This document shows positions 5,539 through 13,823 of a stretch of 27,465 bases of DNA, in pieces. The DNA comes from Sedimenticola sp. (GTDB lineage Bacteria; Pseudomonadota; Gammaproteobacteria; Chromatiales; Chromatiaceae), in contig JALVUB010000205.1 in the NCBI GenBank assembly GCA_027023915.1, positions 1 to 27,465 on the forward strand, in the 5' to 3' direction. Below the pieces are notes generated by a model. That model was not told where the DNA came from. It made no database searches and was given only the letters and a program-made list of their open reading frames with translations. A program made the position numbers and the translations under genes. The first letter of the stretch is position 1. Each line of letters starts with the position of its first letter.

Positions 5539-6903
5539 ATGCACATCCATATCCTCGGAATCTGCGGCACCTTCATGGGGGGTGTCGCCCGCATCGCCCA
5601 GGCCCTGGGCCACAAGGTGACCGGCGCCGACGCCAACGTCTATCCTCCCATGAGCACCCAGCTCGAGGAGGCGGGCATCGTCCTCACCGAGGGGTGGGAT
5701 CCGGACCAGCTCGACCCCGCTCCCGACATGGTGGTGATCGGCAACGCCCTTTCGCGCGGCAACCCCCTGGTGGAGGCGGTACTGGCGCGGGGGCTGCCCT
5801 ACACCTCCGGCCCCCAGTGGCTGGCCGACAACCTGCTGCGCGATCGCTGGGTGCTGGCGGTGGCAGGCACCCATGGCAAGACCACCACCGCCAGCATGCT
5901 GGCCTGGATCCTGGAGCACGCCGGCCTTGCCCCCGGCTTTCTCATCGGCGGGGTGCCGCGCAACTTCGACCGCTCCGCCCGCGCCGGCGACCTGCCCTTC
6001 TTCGTGGTGGAGGCCGACGAGTACGACACCGCCTTCTTCGACAAGCGCTCCAAGTTCGTCCACTACCGGCCGCGCACCTGCGTGCTGGGCAACCTGGAGT
6101 TCGACCACGCCGACATCTTCGACGACCTGGCCCAGATCCAGCGCCAGTTCCACCACCTGGTGCGCACCGTGCCGGGCAACGGCCGGCTGGTGGTGCCCGC
6201 AGGGGACGGCAACCTGGAGCAGGTGCTGCGGATGGGGTGCTGGACGCCGGTGGAGCGCTTTTCGGTGGAGGGCGAGGCGGCCTGGCGCATCGGCGAGGCC
6301 TCCGCCGACGGCAGCCGCTTCCAGGTGGTGTGCGAGGGGGAGACGGTGGGCGAGATCCGCTGGGAGCTCACCGGCCGCCACAACATGGCCAACGCCCTGG
6401 CCGCCCTGGCGGCGGCGCGCCACGCCGGGGTGCCGCCGCTGGTGGGGGTGGAGGCGCTCTGCCGCTTCCAGGGGGTGAAGCGACGCATGGAGCTGCGCGG
6501 CGAGGTGGCCGGCGTGCGTCTCTACGACGATTTCGCCCACCACCCCACCGCCATCGCCACCACCCTCTCGGGGGTGCGCGCGCGGGTGGGCGACGGGCGC
6601 ATCATCGCCGTGCTGGAGCCGCGCTCCAACACCATGCGCGCCGGGGTCCACGCCGACGCCCTGCCCCGGGCCCTGGCGGCCGCCGACGAGGTGCTGCTCT
6701 ACGCTCCCCCTGAACTGCGCTGGGACGCCGATCGCGCCCTGGCGCCCCTGGGCGGGCGCTGCAAGGTCTTCCGCGAGACCGGCCCCCTGGTGGAGGCGGT
6801 GGCGCGGGAGGCGGCAGAAGGAGACACCGTGGTGGTGATGAGCAACGGCGGCTTCGAAAACGTCCACGCGCGCATCCTCGAAGCGCTGGAGGCGCGGACG
6901 TGA
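5539..6903 (+). CDS. mpl: UDP-N-acetylmuramate:L-alanyl-gamma-D-glutamyl-meso-diaminopimelate ligase (murein tripeptide ligase)
   Basis: Cytoplasmic Mur-ligase-family enzyme of peptidoglycan recycling; it attaches the recovered tripeptide L-Ala-gamma-D-Glu-meso-Dap to UDP-MurNAc. The N-terminus HIHILGICGTFMGGVA is the Mpl form of the Mur Rossmann motif, and the ATP-binding loop GTHGKTTT is at residues 110-117. FFVVEADEYDTAFFDKRSKF, NLEFDHADIF, the GRHNMANALAA motif and the C-terminal DDFAHHPTAI segment are also typical. The length of 454 residues fits the family. The ATG at 5539 is preferred over an upstream ATG four codons earlier because homology starts at MHIHILG. The gene is strikingly GC-rich, with G or C at nearly all third positions. 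It overlaps ubiX by 4 nt. Confidence 0.96.
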   Translation: MHIHILGICGTFMGGVARIAQALGHKVTGADANVYPPMSTQLEEAGIVLTEGWDPDQLDPAPDMVVIGNALSRGNPLVEAVLARGLPYTSGPQWLADNLLRDRWVLAVAGTHGKTTTASMLAWILEHAGLAPGFLIGGVPRNFDRSARAGDLPFFVVEADEYDTAFFDKRSKFVHYRPRTCVLGNLEFDHADIFDDLAQIQRQFHHLVRTVPGNGRLVVPAGDGNLEQVLRMGCWTPVERFSVEGEAAWRIGEASADGSRFQVVCEGETVGEIRWELTGRHNMANALAALAAARHAGVPPLVGVEALCRFQGVKRRMELRGEVAGVRLYDDFAHHPTAIATTLSGVRARVGDGRIIAVLEPRSNTMRAGVHADALPRALAAADEVLLYAPPELRWDADRALAPLGGRCKVFRETGPLVEAVAREAAEGDTVVVMSNGGFENVHARILEALEART

Positions 6904-7505
6904 GCCGGTTGCCCATAGCCGTGGCCCTGACGGGCGCCTCGGGCATCCAGTACGGCTTGCGGCTGGTGGAGTGCCTGCTGCAGGCGGGCAGGGAGGTGCA
7001 GCTCCTCTACTCCCAGGCGGCTCAGGTGGTGGCGGCCATGGAGGCCGACCTGGAACTGCCCTCGCGGCCGGAAGAGGCGCAGCGGCTGCTGTGCGAGCGG
7101 CTGGGCGCGGGCAGCGACCAGCTCAAGGTGTTCGGCCGCCAGCAGTGGACCGCGCCCGTGGCCAGCGGCTCCAACCCGCCCCAGGCGCTGGTGATCTGCC
7201 CCTGTACCACCGGCACCCTGGCCTCGGTGGCCAACGGCATCTGCGAGGATCTCATCGACCGCGCCGCCGACGTGGCCCTCAAGGAGAAGCGCAAGCTGAT
7301 TCTGGTGGTGCGCGAGACCCCCTTCTCGGCCATTCACCTTGAAAACATGCTCAAGCTGAGCCGGGCCGGCGCGGTGATCCTGCCGGCCAACCCCGGCTTT
7401 TATCACCGCCCGCGGTCGGTGGAGGCGCTGGTGGATTTCGTGGTAGCGCGGATCCTGGACCACCTGGAGGTGGGCCAGGATCTGTTGCCGCGCTGGGGGG
7501 GATGA
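6900..7505 (+). CDS. ubiX: Flavin prenyltransferase UbiX
   Basis: Makes the prenylated FMN cofactor used by the UbiD decarboxylase in ubiquinone synthesis, from FMN and dimethylallyl monophosphate. The 201-residue product has the N-terminal flavin-binding ALTGASGIQYG, the conserved CPCTTGTLASVANGICEDLIDRAADV split around residues 100-125, then LVVRETPFSAIHLENML and the PANPGFYHRP segment. It starts with GTG at 6900, which overlaps the mpl TGA as GTGA, so translation is coupled; the mpl-ubiX pair occurs in many gammaproteobacteria. Base composition is as GC-rich as mpl. It ends 12 nt before the end of the convergent receiver gene, with no hairpin terminator in between. Confidence 0.95.
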   Translation: MSRLPIAVALTGASGIQYGLRLVECLLQAGREVQLLYSQAAQVVAAMEADLELPSRPEEAQRLLCERLGAGSDQLKVFGRQQWTAPVASGSNPPQALVICPCTTGTLASVANGICEDLIDRAADVALKEKRKLILVVRETPFSAIHLENMLKLSRAGAVILPANPGFYHRPRSVEALVDFVVARILDHLEVGQDLLPRWGG

Positions 7506-7517
7506 ACCCGGTGGCGG

Positions 7518-8456
7518 TTAAGTCAGAAAGAAATAGGCCGAGGCAAAGGCCAGGGCGGCGGTTATGATGGAAATGCCGATCGATTTGGCCATCAGGCTCT
7601 GCTCCATCTCCTTCATGCGGTTTTCCATTGCCAGGGTGCGCGCCCGCGTTTCTTCCTTCGATTTGACCAGGCTTTCGCGAACCTCCACGAGTTTGCGGTT
7701 CATCATGGAGGTCACCTTTTCCTTGGTCTTTTTGATTAGTGCGTCCCGCAGGCGGCCTTCCCTTTCCTCCATCTCTTCCAGCCCGGCACTGATCTGCTGG
7801 CGCAAGGCCTCCAACTGAATGCGTTGGTTGCTGGCGTCTGCCGTCAACTGTTCCTTCACCTGTTCCAGAATGCGGTTGTCGAGATTGTCCACCGCCCCCT
7901 GGAGCGGTTGCAGTTTCCGTTCCGTGGCAGTGATGCGTTGGCCGAGCTCATCCAGCTTTACCTGAAGTTGCCGTTCCAGTTCTTCCACCCGCTGGCGCAG
8001 GCTGGCAACCAGTTCGTCCACCTCCACCATGATGGTTTCGCGATCCACCGTTTCGTGTTCTTCGGTTGCCATCTCTTCAAAAGCGGCCGGGGCGGCCTCC
8101 AGCTTGATGTTGGAAAGCACTTCCTTGAGCTGCTCTTCCCTTGGGGGCTTTGTAAGCACGCCGATGGCGCCCGCTTCCTTGGCGGTGTGCAATAACTTTT
8201 CGCCTTCGTTGCCAGTACAGAGCACAACTGGAATGTGAGCGGTTTTTTCGTTGCTGGTGATGGCGCGGGTGGCCGCGATCCCGCCCATGCCGGGCATGGA
8301 TTGATCCATAAAGACGATGCTGATCGGTTCCGTGGCGAGCTTGTCCAGTGCCTCTTCACCGGAGGAGGCCACTTCCACTTCCAATCCCTGATCCTTGAGC
8401 AACTTGCTCATGGCAAAGCGTGCAGCTTTGGAGTCGTCGACAAGTAGTGCCTTCAT
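7518..8456 (-). CDS. Response-regulator receiver protein with coiled coil and C-terminal membrane anchor
   Basis: A 312-residue protein. Residues 1-118 form a complete CheY-like receiver: acidic pair Asp7/Asp8 (LLVDDS), phosphoacceptor Asp51 (IVFMDQSMPGMGG), Thr81 (VLCTGN) and Lys103 (LTKPP). A Glu/Ala linker follows, then a long coiled coil from about 140 to 290 (VDELVASLRQRVEELERQL and onwards, with heptads). A single hydrophobic helix lies at the very end (about 293-311, SIGISIITAALAFASAYFFL), with only one residue after it. There is no DNA-binding, enzymatic or HAMP domain. The likely topology is a tail-anchored cytoplasmic receiver held to the inner membrane. No histidine kinase is adjacent. 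The coiled coil may drive oligomerisation or bind a partner; the function is unknown. Confidence 0.85.
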   Translation of the reverse strand: MKALLVDDSKAARFAMSKLLKDQGLEVEVASSGEEALDKLATEPISIVFMDQSMPGMGGIAATRAITSNEKTAHIPVVLCTGNEGEKLLHTAKEAGAIGVLTKPPREEQLKEVLSNIKLEAAPAAFEEMATEEHETVDRETIMVEVDELVASLRQRVEELERQLQVKLDELGQRITATERKLQPLQGAVDNLDNRILEQVKEQLTADASNQRIQLEALRQQISAGLEEMEEREGRLRDALIKKTKEKVTSMMNRKLVEVRESLVKSKEETRARTLAMENRMKEMEQSLMAKSIGISIITAALAFASAYFFLT

Positions 8457-8544
8457 TGTTACTTCCTCGGGCTGTTCCTCAGCGAATTAAATAGTTGATG
8501 GCGCGCCACTTCCAGTCATGTTACGCAAAAATGTGAAACCGGTG

Positions 8545-10509
8545 TCATTTGGCGCCGGCTGTCGCCATGATCTGCAACAAGCCACCGCCGGAGATCAGCC
8601 GGGTGGACATTCCTTTTTGGCTCAGCCTGGCGGCCAGTTTTTCCAGGATACCTGGGGCTGCCTCTTTACTATAAGGATAGATCAGCAGTGACAACCACTG
8701 TCGCCGTCCCTGAATCGTCACCTCTCCCATCCAGACAGGAACCCTGCGCTCTTGCAGATAGTAGCCGCTCGGCCACAGGTAGATCGCCAAGCGGCGTTGT
8801 TCATCCAACGGCTTGATGAAGTGTAGCAGGGCCCGCCGACCTTGGTGACTGTGAGGCACCAGCGGCAGTTGGGAGATGGCGCTGGTGGGGGCCAGCAGTC
8901 TCAGCCAGGCCAGTCCCACCGCGTCCCGCGCCGGTTGCCAGCCCAGGTCCGACAGCGCCTTGCGCAGCGCGTCCGCTGGGCCGGCGTAGTGAATGTTGAA
9001 GGGATGATGCCCCTTGCCGAGCAGTGTGGCGCGGTCGCGGGGCAGTTTTTGTTGTGCCTGCTCCCACCAGTTGGTTGTCTGAAAAGCGCCGAAATAGGGC
9101 ATTGGTTTTGGTGTTGGAGGAGGCGCGGGCGTGGCCAACAGAGTGGCAGCCATCAAAGTGGAGAAGGTGATGCCAAGGGCAAGTGCGTGTTTTCCCTGGA
9201 ACCGTTCTCTGGTGACGTGGGTGCGGAAAGCCATGCCCACTGCGGTAACCCAACCCAGGCCAACCGCCACCGCCAGCAGAATGGCGAACAGGCTGGAGCC
9301 GAAATAGAGCTGGGCCAGCACCACCGCCGTGAGCAACACACTGGCGCCGGAATAGAGCAACCAGCGACGGTTGCGTGCCAGGGGCGTGGAAGACAGCACC
9401 GCACCCAGGCCGAAGAAGACCGACGCCCGCAGCACGAAGATATCGGGCAGCACAGGTATCAGGTTGGGATTGGTGCGCAGCAGATACTCCAGAACCAGCG
9501 CCAGCAGCCAGATGAAGAGCGTGCCACCCAGCCAGTGGCGGGCCGCTCTTTTCAGGCCAAATCCGGTCAGCAGCAGCCAGAAGGCGAACAGCAGCGCCAG
9601 GGTGGCGGTTTCGCCCGCCATGGCCGAGATGGCGAGCATCAGATGGTTGCCAGAGTCGTTGCGCAACTGATCGAGCGCCAGCCGCAGCGCGTTGTCCGCC
9701 ATTTGCGGCGGATGGCCCGGCAGCAACACCAGAATGGCGGTCATGGCGATCATCAGCACCAGCAGCCCCGCCAGCATGGCCAGGCCGCGCGCTTCGGGAT
9801 GGTCGGGATCGCCAAGGGCGCCGGCAATCGCGCTCAGTCTCGGATGGTGTTCCCCCAGGCTGAGTATCCAGCGCACCAGCCGGGCGCTTCTGGGCTGCAA
9901 CCAGAGAAAAAGGCGGTGAGAAATCCACCCCAGGAACCAGAGACAGGCCAACAAAACCACCAACAACAGCACCAGCCGCAAGGCCACTTCCGATGCCAGC
10001 TCCAGTGAGGCGCCGAAAGCCATGCCCGGCAGCAGGTAGGCCGGCGCCCATCCCATGGCAGACAGCACATTGGCGAACAGGAAGCGGCTTGGCGGCATTT
10101 CCATCATGCCCGCCACCAGCGGGATCACCGCGCGCACAGGACCGAAAAAGCGGCCGATGGCCACGCTCTTGCCACCGTATTTCTGGAAAAAACCGATGCC
10201 TCTTTGCAGGATTTCGGGATGACGATTGAAGGGCCACAAGTCGGCGAGCTGCCGGCGGTAGTGGCGGCCAAGCCAGAAGCTCAGGCTGTCTCCCAGGATG
10301 GCGCCAGTCACCGCCCAGGCCACCATGGACCAGAAGTTGAGCGCGCCGGCGCCGATGAGCGCTCCCACGGTGAACAGCACCGCCACTCCCGGCACCGCCA
10401 TGCCGACAACGGCCAGGGATTCGGCGAAGGCCATGAGAAAGACCACCACCCCGGCCCAGCCGGGGTGAGCCTGAACCCAGTGGAGCAGATGCTGAAAGGT
10501 TTCGGCCAT
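8545..10509 (-). CDS. DedA (VTT)/PAP2-like/LssY-C fusion membrane protein
   Basis: A 654-residue inner-membrane protein in three parts. Residues 1-205 are a DedA/VTT domain (AFAESLAVVGMAVPG, GALIGAG, GDSLSFWLGRHY, then GRFFGPVRAVIPLVAGMMEMP), a family linked to lipid scrambling or undecaprenyl-phosphate recycling. Residues 240-440 look like a membrane PAP2 (type 2 phosphatidic acid phosphatase) domain. Its catalytic residues are gone, however: the usual RLYLGVHW...D segment reads QLYFGSSLFAI (400-410), and no KxxxxxxRP or PSGH motif is found. Residues 470-654 resemble the LssY C-terminal domain (FQTTNWWEQAQQ, GLAWLRLLAPTSAISQLPLVP). It starts 19 nt after hemL and is the last gene of the thiD-thiE-hemL run. 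It probably does not act as a phosphatase; the LssY assignment is by general resemblance. Confidence 0.82.
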   Translation of the reverse strand: MAETFQHLLHWVQAHPGWAGVVVFLMAFAESLAVVGMAVPGVAVLFTVGALIGAGALNFWSMVAWAVTGAILGDSLSFWLGRHYRRQLADLWPFNRHPEILQRGIGFFQKYGGKSVAIGRFFGPVRAVIPLVAGMMEMPPSRFLFANVLSAMGWAPAYLLPGMAFGASLELASEVALRLVLLLVVLLACLWFLGWISHRLFLWLQPRSARLVRWILSLGEHHPRLSAIAGALGDPDHPEARGLAMLAGLLVLMIAMTAILVLLPGHPPQMADNALRLALDQLRNDSGNHLMLAISAMAGETATLALLFAFWLLLTGFGLKRAARHWLGGTLFIWLLALVLEYLLRTNPNLIPVLPDIFVLRASVFFGLGAVLSSTPLARNRRWLLYSGASVLLTAVVLAQLYFGSSLFAILLAVAVGLGWVTAVGMAFRTHVTRERFQGKHALALGITFSTLMAATLLATPAPPPTPKPMPYFGAFQTTNWWEQAQQKLPRDRATLLGKGHHPFNIHYAGPADALRKALSDLGWQPARDAVGLAWLRLLAPTSAISQLPLVPHSHQGRRALLHFIKPLDEQRRLAIYLWPSGYYLQERRVPVWMGEVTIQGRRQWLSLLIYPYSKEAAPGILEKLAARLSQKGMSTRLISGGGLLQIMATAGAK

Positions 10510-10527
10510 TTTTCTGGCCGCCGCGGA

Positions 10528-11814
10528 TCAGCCCGCCAGGCTGTCGAAGGCTTGGCGGGCCGCAGCCAGGGTGGCTTCCAGATCGTCGTTGCCGTGCGCC
10601 GCCGAGACAAAGCCCGCTTCGAAAGCGGAAGGCGCCAGATAGATGCCTGCTTCCAGCATGGCGTGGAAGAAACGCTTGAATTTCTCCTGGTCGCAGGCGG
10701 TGGCGCTGGTGAAATCGGTGACTCTTTCCTCTTCGGTAAAGAAGAGGCCGAACATGCCACCCACATGATTTTCGGTGACGGCCACGCCCGCTTCGCGGCC
10801 CGCCACCACCAGACCGGTGGCGAGGCGCTCGGTCTTGGCGGCCAGCTCGTCGAAAAAGCCGGGTGCCGAAATCAGGTTCAAAGTCTCCAGGCCGGCGGTC
10901 ATGGCCACCGGGTTGCCCGACAGCGTGCCCGCCTGATAAACCGGCCCCAGGGGCGCGATCTTTTCCATGATTTCGGCCTTGCCGCCAAAAGCCCCCACCG
11001 GCATGCCGCCGCCGATCACCTTGCCCAGTGTGGTGAGGTCGGGAGTGATGCCGTAAAGTCCTTGAGCACCGCCCAAAGCAACACGGAAGCCGGTCATCAC
11101 TTCATCAAAGATGAGCACCGCGCCGTACTGGTCGCAGACCTCGCGCAGCCCCTCCAGAAAGCCGGGCACCGGCGGAATGCAGTTCATGTTGCCCGCCACG
11201 GGTTCGACGATGACGCAGGCGATCTCTTCACCCACTTCGGCAAAAGCCTGGCGCACCTGCCCGATATCGTTGTAGCGCAGGGTGAGGGTCAGCTCCGCCA
11301 GCGCGCCGGGAACGCCGGGGGAGGAGGGCTCGCCCAGGGTGAGGGCGCCGGAGCCGGCCTTCACCAGCAGCGAGTCGGAATGGCCGTGGTAGCAGCCCTC
11401 GAACTTGACGATGCGGTCGCGGCCCGTGTAGCCGCGTGCCAGGCGGATGGCAGACATGGTGGCCTCGGTGCCGGAAGAGACCATGCGCACCATGTCCATC
11501 GAGGGCACCAGCTCGCACACCTTGTCGGCGATGCGCACCTCCAGCTCGGTGGGGGCGCCGAAGGAGAGCCCCTTGCGCGCCGCCGCCGTCACCGCCTCTA
11601 TCACCTGGGGATGGGCATGGCCCAGAATCATCGGCCCCCAGGAGCCGACATAGTCGATATAGCGCCTGCCTTCCACGTCGTAAACATAGGCGCCCTCGGC
11701 CCGGTCGATGAAGACGGGATCGCCACCGACCCCCTTGAAGGCGCGCACCGGCGAGTTGACGCCGCCGGGAATGTGCTTTTGGGCAAGTTGGAACAGCTCG
11801 TGGGATGTGCTCAT
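10528..11814 (-). CDS. hemL: Glutamate-1-semialdehyde 2,1-aminomutase
   Basis: PLP enzyme of the C5 route that isomerises glutamate-1-semialdehyde to 5-aminolevulinate for heme, siroheme and related tetrapyrroles. The 428-residue product has PGGVNSPVRAFKGVGG at the N-terminus, VSSGTEATMSAIRLARGYTGR, the FEGCYHGHSD loop, LIFDEVMTGFRVA (aspartate contacting the PLP ring), and the Schiff-base lysine Lys265 in TTLGKVIGGGMPVGAFGG. All positions match the family. The ATG at 11814 overlaps the thiE stop (ATGA), so the gene is coupled to thiE. Together with the siroheme demand of a sulfur oxidiser, the enzyme should be well expressed; no riboswitch or specific operator is visible. Confidence 0.97.
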   Translation of the reverse strand: MSTSHELFQLAQKHIPGGVNSPVRAFKGVGGDPVFIDRAEGAYVYDVEGRRYIDYVGSWGPMILGHAHPQVIEAVTAAARKGLSFGAPTELEVRIADKVCELVPSMDMVRMVSSGTEATMSAIRLARGYTGRDRIVKFEGCYHGHSDSLLVKAGSGALTLGEPSSPGVPGALAELTLTLRYNDIGQVRQAFAEVGEEIACVIVEPVAGNMNCIPPVPGFLEGLREVCDQYGAVLIFDEVMTGFRVALGGAQGLYGITPDLTTLGKVIGGGMPVGAFGGKAEIMEKIAPLGPVYQAGTLSGNPVAMTAGLETLNLISAPGFFDELAAKTERLATGLVVAGREAGVAVTENHVGGMFGLFFTEEERVTDFTSATACDQEKFKRFFHAMLEAGIYLAPSAFEAGFVSAAHGNDDLEATLAAARQAFDSLAG

Positions 11815-12452
11815 TGTATTTCTCGGTCTGTTTGGAACAATCTGGAAAACCGCTCCGCCGCTGCGCGGATGTCGGACTGGCCGAAAAGCCCCTGGATTAC
11901 CGCCACCATGTGGGCGCCGGATTCGATCAATGGCTGGGCATTTTCGGTGGTAATGCCGCCGATGGCAACCACGGGCAGAGACAGCTCCTTTCGCGCTCTT
12001 TTAAGCAGCGCCAGGTCGGCGCGCGCCGCCTGGGGCTTGGTGGGCGAAGGATAAAAAGCGCCGAAAGCGAGATAGTCGGCGCCTTGGCGCGCCGCGCTCC
12101 GCGCACGATGGAAATCGTTGTAGCAAGAGACGCCGATGACGGCATCATCGCCCAGCCGGCGGCGGGCCTGATCCAAGGCGGCGTCATCTTTGCCCAGATG
12201 AACGCCGTGGGCATGGCAGGTCAGTGCCAGTTCGACATCGTCGTTGATGATGAAAAGCGCGTTGTGGCGCCGGCAGAGTGCGTTCAATGCACGGGCTTCC
12301 TCCAGTCGGCGTTTGGCGTCTTTGCTTTTGTCGCGGTATTGGAGGATGCGCGCGCCCCCTTCCAGCGCCTCAAGCGCCATCTCTACAAGCCGCTCTCCGG
12401 TGGCGCCATTTGGGGTGATGGCATAGAGACCGTAAAGCAATGTGGTCTTCAT
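11811..12452 (-). CDS. thiE: Thiamine-phosphate synthase
   Basis: Cytoplasmic TIM-barrel enzyme that joins HMP-pyrophosphate and the thiazole phosphate to make thiamine phosphate. The 213-residue product shows GGARILQYRDKS (residues binding the pyrimidine pyrophosphate), ALFIINDDVELAL, the HLGKDD motif, IGVSCYND, YLAFGAFYPSPTKP and VVAIGGIT near the C-terminus. The frame is open upstream into thiD, but the homologous start is the ATG at 12452, which overlaps the thiD TGA as ATGA; hemL overlaps the other end in the same way. The thiD-thiE-hemL order is common in gammaproteobacteria. Length is normal for the family. Confidence 0.96.
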   Translation of the reverse strand: MKTTLLYGLYAITPNGATGERLVEMALEALEGGARILQYRDKSKDAKRRLEEARALNALCRRHNALFIINDDVELALTCHAHGVHLGKDDAALDQARRRLGDDAVIGVSCYNDFHRARSAARQGADYLAFGAFYPSPTKPQAARADLALLKRARKELSLPVVAIGGITTENAQPLIESGAHMVAVIQGLFGQSDIRAAAERFSRLFQTDREIQ

Positions 12453-13219
12453 TTTCGCCACGGAATCTTCTGTCCCTTGCCTGGCGCAATGGCTTTTTCC
12501 AGGGCAGCCTGGGTGAACGCCTGCCCCTTCTCCACCGCCTGCTGCAACGGCTCGCCCAGCGCCAGCCGCGCGGCGATGGCCGACGCCAGGGTGCAGCCGG
12601 AGCCGTGAAAGCTGCCGGCCAGCCGGGGCCACTGCCATTGGGCGGTGGGGGCGCCATCGCCTTCGGGGGTTGTGAAAAGCTGGTTCGACACCGTTTCGCC
12701 TTCCGCTTCATCCGCGCCGGTCACCAACACGGCCGAACCCGTTGCCAGCAGCGCATGGGCAGCTTTGTCCACTGTTTTTTCCCCGCTCAGCAGGCGCGCT
12801 TCCCGCCGGTTGGGCGTAATCAGCGTGGCGCGTTCCAGCAGCGGCTTGAGCCACTCCACGGCGGACAGCGCGCGACCGCCGCCGGCGTAGAGCACCGGGT
12901 CGAGCACCATGGGAACACCGGAATATTCTTCCAGCAATTCGCAAATGGCGGCGGCGGTTTCCTCGCCGGGCACAAGTCCGATCTTGATGGCCGAGGGGGG
13001 CATGTCCCGCGCCGCGCGGCGGGCTTGCTGTAAAAAGAGGCCAGCTTCAATCGGTTCCACCCTATGGACCTGGCTGCTGTCTTGCACCGTGAGGCAGGTG
13101 ATGGCGGTGGCGGCATGACAGCCCTGGGCGTGAATGGCTTCCATGTCGGCCTGAATGCCGGCGCCGCCTGAAGGGTCGTGTCCGGCGAGTGACAGCACCA
13201 CGGGAGGAATGGTTTTCAT
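12449..13219 (-). CDS. thiD: Hydroxymethylpyrimidine/phosphomethylpyrimidine kinase
   Basis: Ribokinase-fold kinase that phosphorylates HMP and HMP-phosphate to give HMP-pyrophosphate for thiamine synthesis. The 256-residue product has the N-terminal LSLAGHDPSGGAGIQADMEAI split over residues 9-29, AIKIGLVP, MVLDPVLYAGGG, LITPNRREA and the catalytic GSGCTLASAIAARLA near the C-terminus. The usual CGCATALT segment with TVQD (TCLTVQDSSQV) is also present. The open frame extends to 13402, but the upstream part is unrelated; the ATG at 13219 matches the family start, though no good ribosome binding site precedes it. It is the first gene of the minus-strand thiD-thiE-hemL-dedA/lssY run. No THI-box riboswitch was recognised in the 127 bp before it. 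Confidence 0.95.
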   Translation of the reverse strand: MKTIPPVVLSLAGHDPSGGAGIQADMEAIHAQGCHAATAITCLTVQDSSQVHRVEPIEAGLFLQQARRAARDMPPSAIKIGLVPGEETAAAICELLEEYSGVPMVLDPVLYAGGGRALSAVEWLKPLLERATLITPNRREARLLSGEKTVDKAAHALLATGSAVLVTGADEAEGETVSNQLFTTPEGDGAPTAQWQWPRLAGSFHGSGCTLASAIAARLALGEPLQQAVEKGQAFTQAALEKAIAPGKGQKIPWRK

Positions 13220-13346
13220 GCGGGGAAAGCGAAACCGGCTTTTCTGGAAAAGGTAACAATATGAACTAGAATAACATTCGACCAGTTGATATTCCGTTTT
13301 ATTGCACGGGGTGCCGCGCGGTTTGCGGCAGGAATTTGTTGATGTC

Positions 13347-13823
13347 ATGAATAACGCATTTGACAATCTCCACAAGCTGGCGGAGGAGTATTGCCAGATC
13401 ATAGAAAACGTGGATGAAGGCGATTCGGGCTGGCTCCGAAAGGTTTTTCGCCTGCTGCCCCAGCTTCATGCGGCCATCGCGCTTTTCCTGGAAGAGGACA
13501 GCCGCGAGGGCGGCCACATGGAGCCCAACCTGGAGATGCGCTTTGCTCTTTTCAGCAAGCTCCACCAGCTGTTGGGAGAAAAGGATGCCTACTGGATGGA
13601 GTACGATCTGGGCCATGAAGAGTGCCGCAGCGGCAGCCTGGCGGACGATCTCACCGACATCTATTGCGAACTCAAGCAAGGGCTGAAGCTTCTTGACGAG
13701 CAGCGGGCCGATCCCGACAGCATTCTCAAGCGTTGGCGTCGTGGCTTCCATCTTCACTGGGGCAAGCATCTGGTGGATGCCGAGCGCCATCTTTACGATC
13801 TCTCCATAAGGGGGGCTCTGTGA
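13347..13823 (+). CDS. DUF5063 domain protein
   Basis: A 158-residue soluble, all-helical protein that resembles the DUF5063 family: LHKLAEEYCQIIENVD at the N-terminus, a leucine-rich segment (RLLPQLHAAIALFLEE), a tryptophan/tyrosine-rich middle (KDAYWMEYDLGHEE) and the signature-like SLADDLTDIYCELKQGLKLL. It ends with HLHWGKHLVDAERHLYDL. The function of the family is unknown. The ATG at 13347 is chosen because it leaves a normal short lead to the first conserved helix; TTG 13302 and GTG 13311 in the same frame are alternatives, and the AGGA upstream of the ATG is rather distant. The stop overlaps the cytochrome gene start (GTGA), which suggests the two proteins work together. Confidence 0.75.
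   Translation: MNNAFDNLHKLAEEYCQIIENVDEGDSGWLRKVFRLLPQLHAAIALFLEEDSREGGHMEPNLEMRFALFSKLHQLLGEKDAYWMEYDLGHEECRSGSLADDLTDIYCELKQGLKLLDEQRADPDSILKRWRRGFHLHWGKHLVDAERHLYDLSIRGAL

Noticed and set aside
4369..6867. 832-codon minus-strand frame running through mpl into rnd
   Set aside because: Only the last 383 codons match ribonuclease D. The part opposite mpl is rich in His/Gly/Ala/Val as expected for antisense of a GC-rich gene.
9240..9420. Active PAP2 phosphatase site in the DedA fusion
   Set aside because: The expected Arg, His and Asp are replaced (Gln400, Ser406, Ile410 by eye alignment) and no PSGH motif is seen.
10204..12054. 616-codon plus-strand frame across dedA/lssY, hemL and thiE
   Set aside because: Antisense of three recognised genes, with shadow-type composition (His/Gln/Gly-rich) and no family resemblance.
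13220..13346. THI-box riboswitch before thiD
   Set aside because: The conserved CUGAGA and ACCUGAUCUGGAUAAUGC-like parts were not found in the 127-bp gap on the minus strand.
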